Shown piece by piece: positions 31,762 to 44,235 of a stretch of DNA of 64,000 nt; the first letter of the stretch is position 1; each line of letters begins with the position of its first letter. The stretch is from NCBI GenBank assembly GCA_013399015.1, contig VWZX01001039.1, positions 516,762 to 580,761 on the forward strand. Reading direction: 5' to 3'. Under the pieces are notes generated by a model, which searched no databases, was not told the origin of the DNA, and saw nothing but the letters and a program-made list of their open reading frames with translations. Source of the stretch: Galbula dea (lineage: Eukaryota; Chordata; Aves; Piciformes; Galbulidae). A program made the translations under genes and the position numbers.

Positions 31762-34700
31762 AGTGAATCTCTCTGAGAATGGCCTTGGCTAAGGTAGGTT
31801 TGACATAGGTCTGGATGGGAGTGCTGGTGAAGAGCAAGCTCAGCTGTAGTTGTCTTCTAAAACCTGTGGGGGCATGGCTATGAAATGTGGAACACAGTAG
31901 AACACCTGTTACTCACTCATTCACCCCAGCACCTCCATCCCTCCCAGGGAGGGACAAGGAGGCAGAAGCAAAGTGTTAATGCATGTTTAGAGTATGGAGA
32001 AAGCCAGCCAGCTCTTCTGGACTGAAACAGGCTTAGAGAGCCATCACAAGTGTACCCTAGCTGGCAGGGCTGCTCTCACAGGTGGGGACAGTGACAGGGT
32101 GTGAGAAACAGACTCAGCCAGAGCTGTCACAGCTGCAGCTGGGCTGGGACTTCTCTGCTCGCTTGCCCCGCAGCACGCTCTTCCCTTGGCAGCAGCACGG
32201 AGCCTGCATCCCTTCTCCCTGCCCACAGGATTGCTTGCAAGCTAGAGGGGCAAGCTGGTGGCAGCCCCCACAAAAGTTTGGGTGTTTTCCAGATCTCTCC
32301 TATTCTCTGTAGCAGCTCTCAACTTGCTGGAAGTCAAGGACATACATTAACTTGCTGTCTATCTTTCTCTCCCCTGCACAGTGCATTAGTTCTGCTGTGG
32401 CTCTGCAGTCTGACAGAGATGTGCTCTACTTCAGCAGTAAGTGCAGGTTATCTGCAGGATGGTGGGAGCCTTCTCAGGCCTTTTTGGTGATAGAATTATT
32501 CATCCATTTTAAGTTCTTTTGAGCCAAGTGGTCTCCCTCCCATGTCTCCAGGCTGCAGCTGCCCACGAGGTTGGGGCAGCATCAGGAGTCCTTTCAACTC
32601 TGGCTCTGCCTCATCACCACTTCTTCCCCACCCTGAGCTGCAAGAGGACAGTCATGACAACAGCTGTAGAGCAGGGACAGGCAGCTGGGGTTTGGTGATT
32701 TGCAGGACAGGGCAGGGTTTGCTATTGTGCAGGCTGTAGGGAAAGGAGCTCTTCTGGTATCAAGAGAGTTAAAAATGTCTCTGTGAATGCACTTCTGGCT
32801 GCCCACAGCTCCCAGCCCATATTTTCAGGCCAATGACACTTGCTTGCAGCCTGTTGCCCTCAGAGCAGAGCTGGGTGCCTTCTGTCTCCTCTATTCTCTC
32901 TGAGGGCACCTCCCTGCTGTTGGGGTCTGAGTGAGCCAGGGGTCACTCCCACTTCAAGACCCCTCTCCTCCCCCTCCTCCCCTTCCCTTTCCAGCTCCTT
33001 AAACAACAAAGGTGTTGAGGGGATTTATACCTCTGCCTGGTAACAAGACAGATCAGTGAGACACTGTCACGGTTTTGTGAGGGGTCCATAGATTTTTATT
33101 GCTTTTCAGTCCTTGGGTTCTCAACCTTCTTTGGCTTGTAAATTGCCCACAAAATGCAGACACAGCTCCTATTCTGTGAGTTCCTTTGATGATTTTATTT
33201 ATATCTCTTGCTTTGTCTTGTCTTTTATTACAGGGGGACTGCAATTAATTATTATCCCATCAGCTTCCATTTAGCCTGACAGTACAATGCAGCGTGCAGT
33301 GTCCAACCTTCCCCTGCCTCTGTGTGCAGGAGCAGCAGCTATTCTCGAGAAGAACAAAGGCACTGGCAGCTTTAGAAAGGGACATGCTGCTAAAGGGCAG
33401 CTCAGAGAGTTCAGCAGCACCAGCAGAGCACAGTTGTGATGTGCCTGAAGTGACCAGACATTCTGATTTAGTTGGGATGCTCCCGATTTTATCTTCTCAT
33501 CCCAAGCGTGGTTTAGATTGTCACTCTTCAAGCAGGTATGGGCTGATGGTTAAAGGAGAGGCAGAGCTCTTGTGTCCTTTTCCCATGTCTCTGACCAGAT
33601 CTTTTCATGTCTACTCCTTCTATGAAATGCACCTGAGAGGTAGGTGAAACAGTCCCTGTGAGTTCAGTGTGGGCACAGCCTCAGAGGGAAGGCAGGAGGT
33701 GAACAGGAGAGAGAGGAGCTCAGCTCCTCCTCAACTCTAGCAGCAGACTGGAGCAATCATTAATCTGGAGAGCACTGCTCTGGGGAATGGACTGAAGGAA
33801 GTGGCAGTGTCTGGGCAAGAGACTGCTTAGAAGACACCTGGTGATGCTCTGGCAAAGATGGATCTGTTAGTCACATCTGCAAGGCAGAAGGACGGCGAGA
33901 ATGGACTTAGCCTACAGCAAGGGATGTTCAGTGTGGATCTTGAGGAAGTGGTAAGAATGGTATTGGTGTGAGCAGATTTCCTGGGAATGGAGGGGAGAGT
34001 TTCCATTGCTGGAGCTTCTTAAGAGCAGTTGTGGATATGTGTCTGGTTTGTTCTGTGAGTGTGTGTCAGAAAGAGGTGCTTCCAGGCACATCCCTGCAGA
34101 AATAATAATGACTGAAGGCCTCAAGAACAAGAGTGTGTAAGAGAGGGAAATGTTTGATGGTATTTCAGGACTCATTTCCTTACCCACTCTTTACCACTGA
34201 GTTCTGTACAGGGAATGTCAGTTTTCTCTGTCACTAGAAAACCACCAAAGCTGTTTTCATTCTTTCCTTTTTCTTCACATCTTGCAAAAAGGTTTGTTTG
34301 CCCTGTAGGCCCCTGGATGGTATAATGCTGTTGCTGAGCAGTGTTTCTGATGAGATAAAGATGTTTTGACAAGATCTAGTGCCAGGTGACTGGAAGCTGC
34401 TGTTAAACCAAATGTTTATTCACTTCACTCCTGCTTATTCCTCTCCTTGTCTCATTTGTTCATTTACACCTGATCTTGGCAGTCTTTGGCAGTGCAGCTC
34501 TCAGGCTGGCCTGCCTAGCCCAGCTAATGGCAATGGAGCAGAGCCTCTGGGCCCACATCCTTATGACAAAAAACATGTGGTCCTTCTGTACCAGTGTCTT
34601 CTCCTCCCCAGCAGAGTCCCGTGCATGCTTCAGAGGAAGCTGCAAGATTGTGCCACAGTGCCATCAGTTCAGAGGGATGTTTGTCACTTCTGTGTGCTCG

Positions 34701-35061
34701 CTAGCCCATATGGCTACCAGCCACTAGCTCCTTGAAGCTTTTCTCTCCAAGTGACTGGAGCTGTGGGGCTCCTTGGGAAGTGGAGGGCATGTCTGGGCAG
34801 GGAGGACAGGCAGACTGAGCTGGCTCTGTCATTGCTTCTGCCAGAATGGAAGTGCCAGGAACTGCAGGGCTGAGATGCTGGTAGAAGAGGGGCTCAGATT
34901 TAGGACTCTCTAGGTTCACCCCACTTTCTGAGAGAGCAGATTCACTGGCTTGGGTGCAGCTCTGCTCAGGTGTCCTGACAGTAAGCTGGGACAGTCTTGC
35001 AAGCCTGTCTTGCATGGTGAGAACTTAGCTCAGCTTTGAACTGCTTCAGGTTTCTCCCCAG
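31762..35061. other. Single-copy DNA, nothing firm recognised
   Basis: No gene is recognised. At 33217-33260 a pyrimidine tract ending TTATTACAG is followed by an AT-rich 'GCAATTAATTATTATCCC', which could be an acceptor or a homeodomain-type motif. A pyrimidine-rich run (CCTCTCCTCCCCCTCCTCCC) lies near 32962-32990. Frames of up to 129 codons overlap in several phases without domains. Confidence 0.4.
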
Positions 35062-35083
35062 TGCTTAGAAGATGAAGCTAAAG
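35062..35083 (+). other. Candidate 22-nt micro-exon (unverified)
   Basis: A pyrimidine tract ending TTTCTCCCCAG at 35051-35061 is followed by 22 bases encoding CLEDEAK in one frame, then a strong donor AAGGTAAGAG. The paired signals are close to consensus. A 22-base exon would shift phase, and no neighbouring exon is identified. Chance pairing is quite possible. Confidence 0.12.
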
Positions 35084-35890
35084 GTAAGAGCAGGAAGTCC
35101 CTGTCTGATTCCAGGTCTCCCACTGGAAAAGCTTGATTAGGTGGTCAAGGGAGCTCTTTTTCCACCTTCACCCCAGCTGCATCCCAGCTGCATTTCTGCT
35201 CAATCTGTGATTACTTGGAGAAAATTGCAACTAAATTCTGTCAGCTGTGAAGCATGAACTAGGAGGGTTGGTCTGTGCCTCAGACATGTAATTACCTGTC
35301 TACAAAACGATGAAAATGTACAAGGCAGAAGAAAAAGAAAGAGGGAGAAGCAAGATCTCTGTCAAATGAGGGAGAGGCTGTCATTTCCCCCATTGTTTCT
35401 GTTTGTTTTCCCCCCTTCACAGTGGTGTGTAGCTGTGCTTACTGCAGCTAGGAACCTGCTCCACAGAGCAGTCTTCCTGATAAGCTGCCTTGTCCCTGCT
35501 GACCCTCACACCTGTGTAAGGAGGTTGGACTTGGTTAGAAGAACTCTCCTCTGCAAGGTCTGAGAAGCAGAAAAATCTGTTTTCCTGCAGAAGAAGAATG
35601 TCTTTCTCTTTATGGTGACTGAATACCAAATTGCAATCAGAATGGCAGTACTGTTTGTTAAATGCAAGTGACTTAAATAATTCATTTTTCTTACTAATTA
35701 TACAGTAAGTGGTTAGCTTCAATCATCACATGTAATTAAAGGAGAACAGTTTCTGCAGCACTGTCATGACTTTGATGGTGCTGATTGAGAAGAGACTGAG
35801 ATTTCCTGGTAGACTACACCTGATGTGCTGATTAAGGGGTTTACATGGAGCTGGAATGTGGATCCTGTGCTTGGAGACAAACCTTGAACG
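35084..35890. other. Single-copy sequence, nothing recognised
   Basis: This is AT-richer DNA around 35200-35740, without repeats or genes that I recognise. Confidence 0.45.
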
Positions 35891-36491
35891 TAGAACCATA
35901 GAGTCTGCTGAGTTGGAAGGAACCCACCGGGATCATCAAGTCCAACTCCTGTCTCTGCACAGGACAACCCCAAAAATCACATCATGTGTCTAAGAGCGTT
36001 GGCCAAATGCTTCTGGAATTCTGTCAGGCTTGGTGCTGTGACTGCTGCCCTGGAGAGCCTGTGCCAGTGCTCCACCACCCTCTGGGTGAAGAACCTTTTC
36101 CTGATACCTAACCTAGCCCTCCCCTGGCACAGCTTCATGCCATTCCCTTGGCTCTTGCTGCTGGTCACCAGAGAGAAGAGATCATCTCTTACCCCTCCTT
36201 CATCTCTGGTGAGGAAGTTATAGACCATGCTGAGGTCTCTCTTCAGTCTTTTCTTTTCCCAGACTGAACAAACCAAGTGACTTCAGCTGCTCCTCACAGG
36301 GCTTCCCATCCAGACCCTTCACCATTTTCATGGCCTCCTTTGGACACTCTCTAGCAGCTTTAGATCCTTCTTATATTGTGGCATCCAAAACTGCACCCAG
36401 TGCTTGAGGTGAGGTCTCACCAGCCCAGAGCAGAGCAGCACAATCCCTTCCCTTGACCAGCTGCAATGCAGAGCTTGATGCACCCCAGGAG
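35891..36491 (-). mobile_element. CR1 LINE, minus strand, with open ORF2 C-terminus
   Basis: A 99-codon minus-strand frame (35977-36276) reads SVWEKKRLKRDLSMVYNFLT, GNGMKLCQGRARLGIRKRFF, TQRVVEHWHRLSRAAV and ends ANALRHMM at a stop. Upstream on the minus strand the copy continues to about 36491 ('CTTGATGCACCCCAGGAGTA' on the plus strand). The tail pattern 'ACCCACCGGGATCATCAAGT' with 'CTGTCTCTGCACAGGACAA' marks a subfamily shared with the stub at 52884. The endonuclease and RT core are missing. Confidence 0.94.
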
Positions 36492-37384
36492 TATCTCCTT
36501 ATTTCCTAGAAGACCTTAGATCTGACTGAGGTCCCAAGCTATCAAAGTCTCTGCTTACTTTTAAATACGTACTTAAACCCCTTTGAAGTCAATGACACTT
36601 AAGTGCTTCAGCTTTAGTTACACCCTTGAGAATGATGCCAAGTGGAGGTGCCAGATTGAAGCCTCTTGGCTTCTTCCCCAAGGACACCTCTGATCCCCCT
36701 GAGGAGCTGATCCAACACAGGAGGCTTGAAACTCATGTGTCTGTCACTGTTAACTTCTTTTTAAACACAATAGGCAAACCTCTAAGAGCTTGAAAAGTTG
36801 GGGTTGTTTTCTTTCCTCTGATAAACTAAATCAGAGTATGTGTAGGAGGCAAAAAATAGCATCTCTGGCTATGTTATTTGGCCATGCCAACCAGTGAGGA
36901 TACTGGAGTAGTGGAAGAGGCTTGATTTTTCCATGCATGCTTTAATGACTGGACCTTTGTTTACCTGTTAACTGTGACCGTTTAATAACTACTTGACTCA
37001 CTGTGCCCTCCCTCAGCAAGATGTTGCATGTGGCTTCACTGTGTGGAAGAACACAGTGGAAATTCAAAATGGAGTGGAGAGAGAGAGACATTACCTAACA
37101 GTCTGCCTTCAATACAAGCATCTTCCTATGCAAGGACACTTCCCTAAAGAAGAATTATTTATGCATGAAGTTCCCAAGTCATCTCTTCTGCAGTCTTTAA
37201 AGCCCCTGTGAAAAATCTCTGCTGACTGTTTAGCCAAAGTTCTCTCCTTTAGGAAGAAAGAGTTGGGAAGCAGATTTAGATATCCTTGCATAGTGGACCT
37301 TGAGGAACACCTGAGTTGGTCTCTTACCTGAAGAGTTCAGGATTTAAACAAGTCCAGATGGAGGTGGGAGGGGAAGCCAGCTCT
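36492..37384. other. Single-copy sequence, nothing recognised
   Basis: Ordinary AT-balanced DNA; no gene or repeat is recognised. Confidence 0.45.
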
Positions 37385-37470
37385 GAAAGCAAGGTGACAT
37401 GCCTAAAGGTGGCACAAGAGGACAGTAGCAGAACTGGAATTACACCCAGGTCCCCCATGCAGTGCCTGTG
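37385..37470 (-). mobile_element. MIR/CORE-SINE-like fragment
   Basis: On the plus strand, 'AAGGTGACATGCCTAAAGGT', 'GGCACAAGAGGACAGTAGCA' and 'GAACTGGAATTACACCCAGG' line up with the reverse complement of the MIR core and tRNA-like head ('cccaaggtcacacagctagtaagtggcagagc... gggattcgaacccagg'). The order and spacing are right and the divergence is high. Confidence 0.6.
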
Positions 37471-38574
37471 TAGGCTTTGGCTGCTCCTCAAGGTTTGCCA
37501 ACTGCATTCCAAGGTGGACAGACCCTCCATGGAAGGACATTGTTATCTACAGATCATCACAGTGAGTAAAGAGACTGTGAGGAGCAGTTCTGCATGCCCA
37601 GAATAATCAAGGATGTCTCCTGAGTTTCTCTTCAGCTCAGGAGAGGAGGAGGTGCCTGGAGGAGGCAGGTAGCTGACAGCCATGGGCTGGGGCACAGGGG
37701 TCAAGAGGAAGAAGAGAAAGCACATTTTGAGTGAATCTGTCAGTGGACTTCAGTTCTCTAGACTTCAGCTCAGTTCTTGCAAGGAAATCTTTCCTACCAA
37801 AAAACTCAAGCTCACAAATTCCCCCAAAGCCCTGGTAAAAGATTTCTTAACATGATTGTAATGTCCTTCTAGTCTGCAGGTCCCAAGCAGACAGTGGAGC
37901 CAGGGAAGTGGAGGTTTCAGTTGGAGCGAAAATCTTCTCAGTTGCCCTGAGGGAAGAACAACAGATCTTTCTGCCTGCTCTCCAAAACCAGATTCATTGG
38001 ACCTGACTCTCCTGTCAGGCAGGGACAGGACAAGGAAGAATGGATTTGGGTTGTGGTGGTGAAGATTTAGGTTATGTGTCAGGGAATTTTTCCTGTAGTG
38101 AGGATAGTTAGTTTTTTAAGGTTTAGGAGGGGTTTTTTTAGTAGTTTTATTAGATGTAGAAGGTGATGATGCTGTCTGTGGTTGGAGGCTGACAAGGCAG
38201 ACTTTACTGTTGTTCCTGCTCCACACTCACTCTTACCCAGGGTGCTTTGTCAGGGCCTCTGGATAATCAGGAATGATGACATTTCAGTGAAATTGAAATC
38301 CTATTTTGAGTGCCTCATTCCAGGCTTAATTCCTTGTGGTGTCTCTCTCTGTGAAGGGAGTCAAGTGTCCTTGAGTGTAGCAGCCTTCTCTGGAGAGGGG
38401 ATTGGTTTGTACCTGCACCCTCTGGCCTGTTCCCAACACGACACCAAAACGTGTGCATGCCGTCACAGCAGAAATACCAACAGGAGGCAGAGATTCTAGG
38501 GGCATGTTGTGCTTAGGAAATCTTCATTTACAGTTACTTTGCAACTGCTTTTTGTCAGAAAGAAGAAATTTACT
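37471..38574. other. Single-copy DNA with one old CR1 piece
   Basis: Apart from the fragment at 38022-38110, I recognise nothing. The stretch just after that fragment (38110-38160) is unusually T/G-rich (GTTTAGGAGGGGTTTTTTTA). Confidence 0.4.
38022..38110 (+). mobile_element. Old CR1 LINE internal fragment
   Basis: 'GGACAGGACAAGGAAGAATG', 'GTGAAGATTTAGGTTATGTG' and 'CAGGGAATTTTTCCTGTAGT' follow the CR1 segment that encodes the R-G-N to RLDIRKNFF part of ORF2. The copy is too decayed for an open frame and its tail is missing. Confidence 0.5.
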
Positions 38575-39010
38575 GCAAGAGGAAGGAGTCAGCATGGATA
38601 TATTGCAGGTAAATCATCCCAGACTGATTTGATCACTTAGGCTAATGAAATAACTATCAGTGGAGGTAAGATAAATCTATCTGGTTGTCCAGAAGGTTTC
38701 ATCAAAATTGGGCGTGATGGCTGATGGTATAAATTCCCTAAATGTAGGTTCAAATAATTTAGTATTGAAAAGGGTAAAATACTGGCAAGGAGGCAGAGCA
38801 ATGGCTTGGAGCTAAAGGGTGAGTGGCAGTGAGGAGGGGACTGAGGAGCATCAGATCCTTTGCTGGGGCTCTTTAATGTTTTTATGACAGGTTTCCACAG
38901 CCTTCACAATATGGAAGATCATTAGATTTGCAGATAATACAGAGCTAAAGGGATCAGGCAAGTGCAGAGGAGCTGCTTTTTGGCAGTCTAATCTTGCTAA
39001 ATTATCTAAG
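38575..39010 (+). mobile_element. Ancient CR1/L3-like LINE with RT motif relics
   Basis: Three reverse-transcriptase landmarks appear in the correct order. 'GTCAGCATGGATATATTGCA' to 'AATCATCCCAGACTGATTTG' matches the QHGFI.GKSC.TNL segment. 'AAATCTATCTGGTTGTCC' sits where YLDFSKAFD is expected. 'CTCTTTAATGTTTTTATG' (L-F-N-V-F-M, 38869-38886) is followed by RFADNTELKGS at 38924-38956, a decayed version of the catalytic FADD box. Frames shift between the landmarks, so the element is dead. It is much older than the truncated CR1 tails in the window. Confidence 0.8.
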
Positions 39011-41739
39011 GAGGCTCAGAACTGCAGTATGATCTTGGCTGGACCTAGGTGTTCCATGCAGTTTAGTGGAGGTACAAACTGGAGTCTAATCAGTGGGGAT
39101 GGGGAGGTTTATATCCTCAGGTGTGGTGGAGGTATGGGGGTGGGAGGAATCACCAGCAGGAGGACAGAAAGAGATTTTTCTTTCATCTTTTGATTTTTCT
39201 GGAGTCCCTAATAGACTCTCACCACAAACACTTTGCACACTGGTGTTTGATAGAAGGCACTGGGAGTGGTCATGTTTTATGGTAGTATATAAAATGTGAT
39301 CTATTCTGTTTGGCCATGTTTTATTAGAATAGATAAAAGAGATATTCTGTCTGCAGCTGATCTGGCAATTACATCTGAGGGAACTTGGCTTTATGTCTCT
39401 GAATAAGGACTTGCCTGTTCCTGACTACCTGCAGTGGAAGGAGAGGGGGCAGCTGGATAGGAACAAAACATTCTTGTTCTCCTGTGTCCATGCACTAAAG
39501 TGTTAAGTAGGAGCAGATCCTACACTTGTAGCTCCTCTCATTTGGTGGTAGCACACAGCAACCCTTAAGTGTAGCCCTACCCCAGCCACCTGGAACTGTG
39601 TAAGTGTTACTCCTATCACACCTATCATCTGAGCTCCTGAACTTCACATTCATCTGGTTCTAGGTGTTCTTCATTACACAATGTCTGGGTAACATCTTGC
39701 CAGTCCAGGCAAGAAAGGGACTTCCTTGGCTCCAGCCTGCTCCCATCGAGGGTGAGACAGCTGAGCTGTCCAGCAGGCAACACTCAGTGCTTCCCAGCTG
39801 CTTTTTTGCCAATTTGGGGTGCTCCAGTGACAGTGTGACATATGCTCCTCTTTCTGCTGCTCTGGGAGAAAGTTCAGCCTTTGGGAGAGGTACTATAAGT
39901 AATGGCTGATTTGTCACATGAGGTTCTGAGTAGGGGAAGAGTGAAAATTGCAGGAGAGGGCTTTTTGCCTGTATTTTGGTCTCTAATTTAAATCAGCTTC
40001 TGAGGCAGCATTCATTCCTGGGAGAGGAGTGATGCTCTTGGGTTGAGATTTCTTCTGGGGTCGTGAGCACTTGTATGTCAGAGTTAGGGCAGGTGCCTGA
40101 AAGGGGCTGGTTACACTGGCAGTATACCCTGATGCCATGCTCCTGACTTCTTCACCACTGAGTTGCTGAATTCCACATCTTCAGACATTTTTTGTGATCA
40201 ACAGAAAGGCAAACAAATGAAAATGTAAACCACAAAATAAATCTGTTAAATAAATCAAAGCTAGAACTGAAGAAGAAAGATGCAGTCCCCATGTAGTAGG
40301 TGTAACTCATCCTTGCTGCCAGTTGAAAATCAGCCAGAGCAGGAGAATTTAATGATACCATTGTTTAGTGAAACTAGACTTGACACTAGCCAGTTACCTC
40401 TCATTTTGGTTGGTTATGGTTTGCAGTTGTTTGACACTCATTAGAAATCACAGAAACCTGTTTTAAGGGCAGGCAAATGAAGGTTCCCTCTCTCCATACA
40501 GGATTACTCATCACACCACAGCTACATCCTAAGTGGAAAAGAGCTGTTGAGTGAGCAGGTCTTACACAAGCTGTCATCTGAGCATGGCAGGTGATCATGC
40601 AAAGAATGTGGTCATGCACACAACAGCTAGGAAGAAACTCTTGCAGGAAGTGAATGCCCCAGTAATTTTTCAGATGCAAAAATAATTCTTAATCCTTAAT
40701 GATCCTTGTTATTTCTTTATGGGAATTCACCTGACTTTCTGTTTATTCCAGTGCCTTCAGCATGAGAACACATGGTTCCCTGCCTGAACCTCTGCCCAGG
40801 CTTTTTTGAATTCAGAACCTGCCAGTGAGGAAGAGAAGCCCTAAGGTGTGCTGGGTCAAGCCAGGCTTCCAGGGAGAAGAACTCTGAAGGCTACACTCAA
40901 AAGACAACAGGGTAATCTGCAAGCTTCAAGCTGTACCACCTTCCATCTCCTGCTAGAGGACATCTTGCTTAGCTAAACCACAACTGAGTGGAATGGGGGA
41001 AAAATGGAGGTAGTTCTTGCAGAAGAGCTGTGAACTGCAAAAGGCTGTCCAGGAGGCATCATTAGGTCAGGCAGGGAGATAGACAGATGTAGAGAGAGGC
41101 TTCTTAGCAGTTATGCTTGCAATAGCAAGCAGCAAGGTGCAGCAGGAGCAGATCTAGGCAGTGAAATGCTTGGTGCTGCTCTGCTCTCTGTGTTCTGGGG
41201 GATTTCTCTGGGGTAGGTCTGATCTGACCCTGTGGCTTGAAGCATTCAGCAGCAGCTGGGTGAGTTGCTGGAACTCATCTTGTCCTTTGGTTTGGTCTGA
41301 ATGGGCTCCCCTTCTGCAGCATGGACCTAAATGCAGCAAGTGGGGAAGGTCAGGAGAGTCACCTCAAAAGGGATGCTCCAAAATAAAACAAACACTGATA
41401 CAGCTGCAGAAGACTTTGCAGGGAAGTGGTCAAACAAGCCTCTCATTGCTGGAAGCAGCTAATGAACATTTATCTGGACACCCACAGACTGGTTTATGCT
41501 TTTTATAACACCTTCACTCTGAAATGCATTTGTTCCAGGGAAGCAATACTTTGCAAACAGAAAGTAGCTTGTCTTGTTATTAGCATTGCTGTTGCCCTGA
41601 GGGAGGGGATGGCACTGTCCAGACAGACTGTGGATCCCCCGAGGAAACTCCTGTCTGGGACTGCACCCAAGATCCAGTCTGCAAGTGGAGAAGTTGCCTA
41701 GTTCTCACTGATGACTTTGGGTTTAGAAGCTAAGAGGTC
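39011..41739. other. Single-copy DNA, nothing recognised
   Basis: Possible further decay products of the ancient LINE may extend a little past 39010, but I cannot align them. AT-rich patches occur near 39280-39350 and 40170-40270. Two mirror-image frames at 39660-39917 (85 and 81 codons) show no domain. Confidence 0.4.
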
Positions 41740-42364
41740 ATAAAATCATGGAGTCATTAAGCTTGGAAAAGGTCTCTGAGATCATCGAGTCCGACTGTTA
41801 ACATAGCACTGCCAAGTCACCACTAAGCCATGGCCCTCAGCACCACAGCTACGCCTTTTCTGAACCCCTCCAGGGATGGTGACTCCACCACTGCCCTGGG
41901 AAGCCTGGGCCAGTGCTTAACAACTCTTGCAGGGAAGACATTTTTCCTCATGTCCAACCTAAACCTCCTATGGCACAACTTGAGGCTGTTTCCTCTCATC
42001 CTGACACTCGTTACCTGAGAGAAGAGACCAATCCCCACCTGGCTCCAATGTCCTCTCAGGGAGTTGGAGGGAAGTGAGAAGGTCTCCCCTGAGCCTCCTG
42101 TTCTCTAGCCTAACTAACCCCAGTTCCCTCAGGTGTTCCTCACAACACTTGTTCTCTAGACCCTTCACCACCTTTGTTGCCTTTGTTGGGACACCTTCCA
42201 GCACCTCAGTGTCCTTTTTGGAGTGAGAGGCCCAAAAGTGGACGCAAGATCCGAGGTGTGGCCTCCCCAGTGCCCAGTCCAGGAGGACAATCCCTGCCCT
42301 AGTCCTGCTGCCACACTAGTGCTGCTCCAAGCCAGGATGCCTCCTTGGCCACCTGGGCAAACTG
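41740..42364 (-). mobile_element. CR1 LINE 3' end, minus strand, 1600-type
   Basis: The minus-strand frame 41823-42038 reads GNSLKLCHRRFRLDMRKNVF, ARVVKHWPRLPRAVVESPSL and ends AVVLRAMA. Upstream, a second phase (to 42204) reads VPTKATKVVKGLENKCCEEH and RELGLVRLENRRLRGDLLTS, so a frameshift separates the halves near 42030. The tail on the plus strand is 'AAAATCATGGAGTCATTAAG' and 'GCACTGCCAAGTCACCACTA'. It extends 5' to about the 'GGCCACCTGGGCAA' segment. Confidence 0.94.
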
Positions 42365-44184
42365 AAAGTGGTGAGAAGTGCAGTTCACCCACTAGCTGTG
42401 ACAGGAGTTTCCAGCCTCAGTTTGACAGGCAGCTGTAGAGGTGAGATTAGCTTTATCATTTTATTCTCTGCAATTCATTCAGGGTTTTTTTCTCTAGCAA
42501 ATCCACTCCTGTATCACCCTGCCCACGTCTGTGTGTTCTCTGCATAGGCAAACAGAAGATGAATTTTCACTTCTGACAGTTCTGCTTGCAGAACCGAGGG
42601 AGAGATGGCAAAAAAAGCCCCTTCTGCATCAGCGCCATGATTGATGGCTTGTTCTTTTGGCTCAGATGCCAGCTCTGAGTTTGAAGAAGAAAAGTAGTGT
42701 ACTATTTGATGGAGTGACTTTAGGAGGGGGCCCTGAAGGAGGAATGTAGAGTGCTGTAAGATGGGGCTGGAGAGATCAGAGAGGAAGCAGGAGAACAAAA
42801 GCCGCCACTGTTAGAGATGGGGGAGTTGGTGCTGGCTGAAGCAGGGCTTCCCGCTGCTTGCTGCTGCTGAGGCCAGGCTGGCATCACCGGGCGAGGGGAG
42901 TGCAGGAGAAGAGCTAATCTATGGAAACAGAAGGACAGACTTAGCTTGAGAAGATGAGCATGCTGAGCTGGTTTCTGCTCTGTTACACCCTGAAACCTCA
43001 CTGATAGCTGCACAGCTCCCCAGCTGTAACTAGAAGCAGCCGGGGGTTCTTTATGTGTTTTCTCCAGAGCCAAACTGGTGAGGATTTGGTGAGGACTGGA
43101 GAAACTGATACTGAGATTTTCAGCTTGGCAGGAGGGAATCTGTGTGCCCTTAATTTGGGAAGAGACGCTCATATAACTTACAGTGTGTAAAGCTTAAGCA
43201 GTGGAAGTATCCCCCAGAGCATAGTGCAGAGTTCCAGGCAGCTAGGAAAAGTCTTTCAGGCAGCCTGAGGCTTTCCACAGTGCCTCCTCCATTCCTTCCA
43301 ATACAGAGAAATGCCTGAGCCAAACAGGGAGTGCAAGAGCTAGACTGCAGCCTAGTAATCCCAGGATTCCGAGGGCTGTGTTTAGTCCAATGACCTCTGT
43401 AATGTCTCCCAGAAGGTGAGTTAAAAAGTACCTTCTGAAAACTAGCTAATCTCTTGATTTCACCTAGTTCTCTGGCAAACTTTTCCCAGTACAGGACAGT
43501 CTTCACTGCTGTTTCTGTTGTGTTTTATTTTGAGGTTAAATCTCTGGTTTTCAGCTTTTGCAGTTACCTTGGAAGAAGCAGTGTGTGGTACCCATCATTG
43601 TACCTCTCTCACCGTTGCCTTCCCCCATACTAATGCCTGTATCCTGATAAGATCCTGTCTCAGTCAAGTCTTTGATAAACCAGTAGGCTCAGGCTCCTTC
43701 AGAAGCACGCTGGACAGCTTCTGTTTCTTGGCTCCAGGGTCACTTTTTGCCTTTGTTTGTATCACTTTGCTTCCATTTTCTCCTTCTCCATGAAGGAAGG
43801 AGCACAGCCTGAGCACAACTTTCCAGCAGAGCTGTGTAGGAGGAGGAACACTTCCTGCTGGGGTCTGTGATTGCCTTTTCTAAACCCCAAGGGGTAGTAG
43901 AAGACTCTTTATGGCAGCTTCAGGGCTCCATCAGATCTCTGTGATGTCCCTGAAGTCCTTTCCAGAGCGACTCCTTTCCAAGACAACACCCTGTAAGTGG
44001 AACTTGCCCTTTTGTTTTCAGATGTCTTGCCTTGCCTTTCACTTTTTAAATCCTCTTTCAGTGCAGCTTGGCCAACTCTCAGTTCTTTCAGGTCATTGGG
44101 TCTTGATAATCCAGTGCTGCTGCTTGTTTCCCTACCACCAGTCTTGTTGGAATCTGGAAACTTTGCCACAAGAAGGATTTCTAG
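42365..44184. other. Single-copy DNA, nothing recognised
   Basis: A 150-codon minus frame (42720-43172) and a 118-codon minus frame (43150-43506) overlap slightly. Neither has a recognisable domain or clear splice context. Confidence 0.4.
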
Positions 44185-44235
44185 AGTGTCATTTAGATCA
44201 CTGATAAGAGTATGGAATAAAACAGTAATGGGAGT
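44185..44235 (-). mobile_element. Possible ancient CR1/L3-like scrap
   Basis: 'GTCATTTAGATCACTGATAA' followed by 'GAGTATGGAATAAAACAGTA' resembles the reverse complement of an old CR1/L3 segment ('atttagatcattaataaaaatattgaataaaac'). Only about 50 bases are recognisable. Confidence 0.35.
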
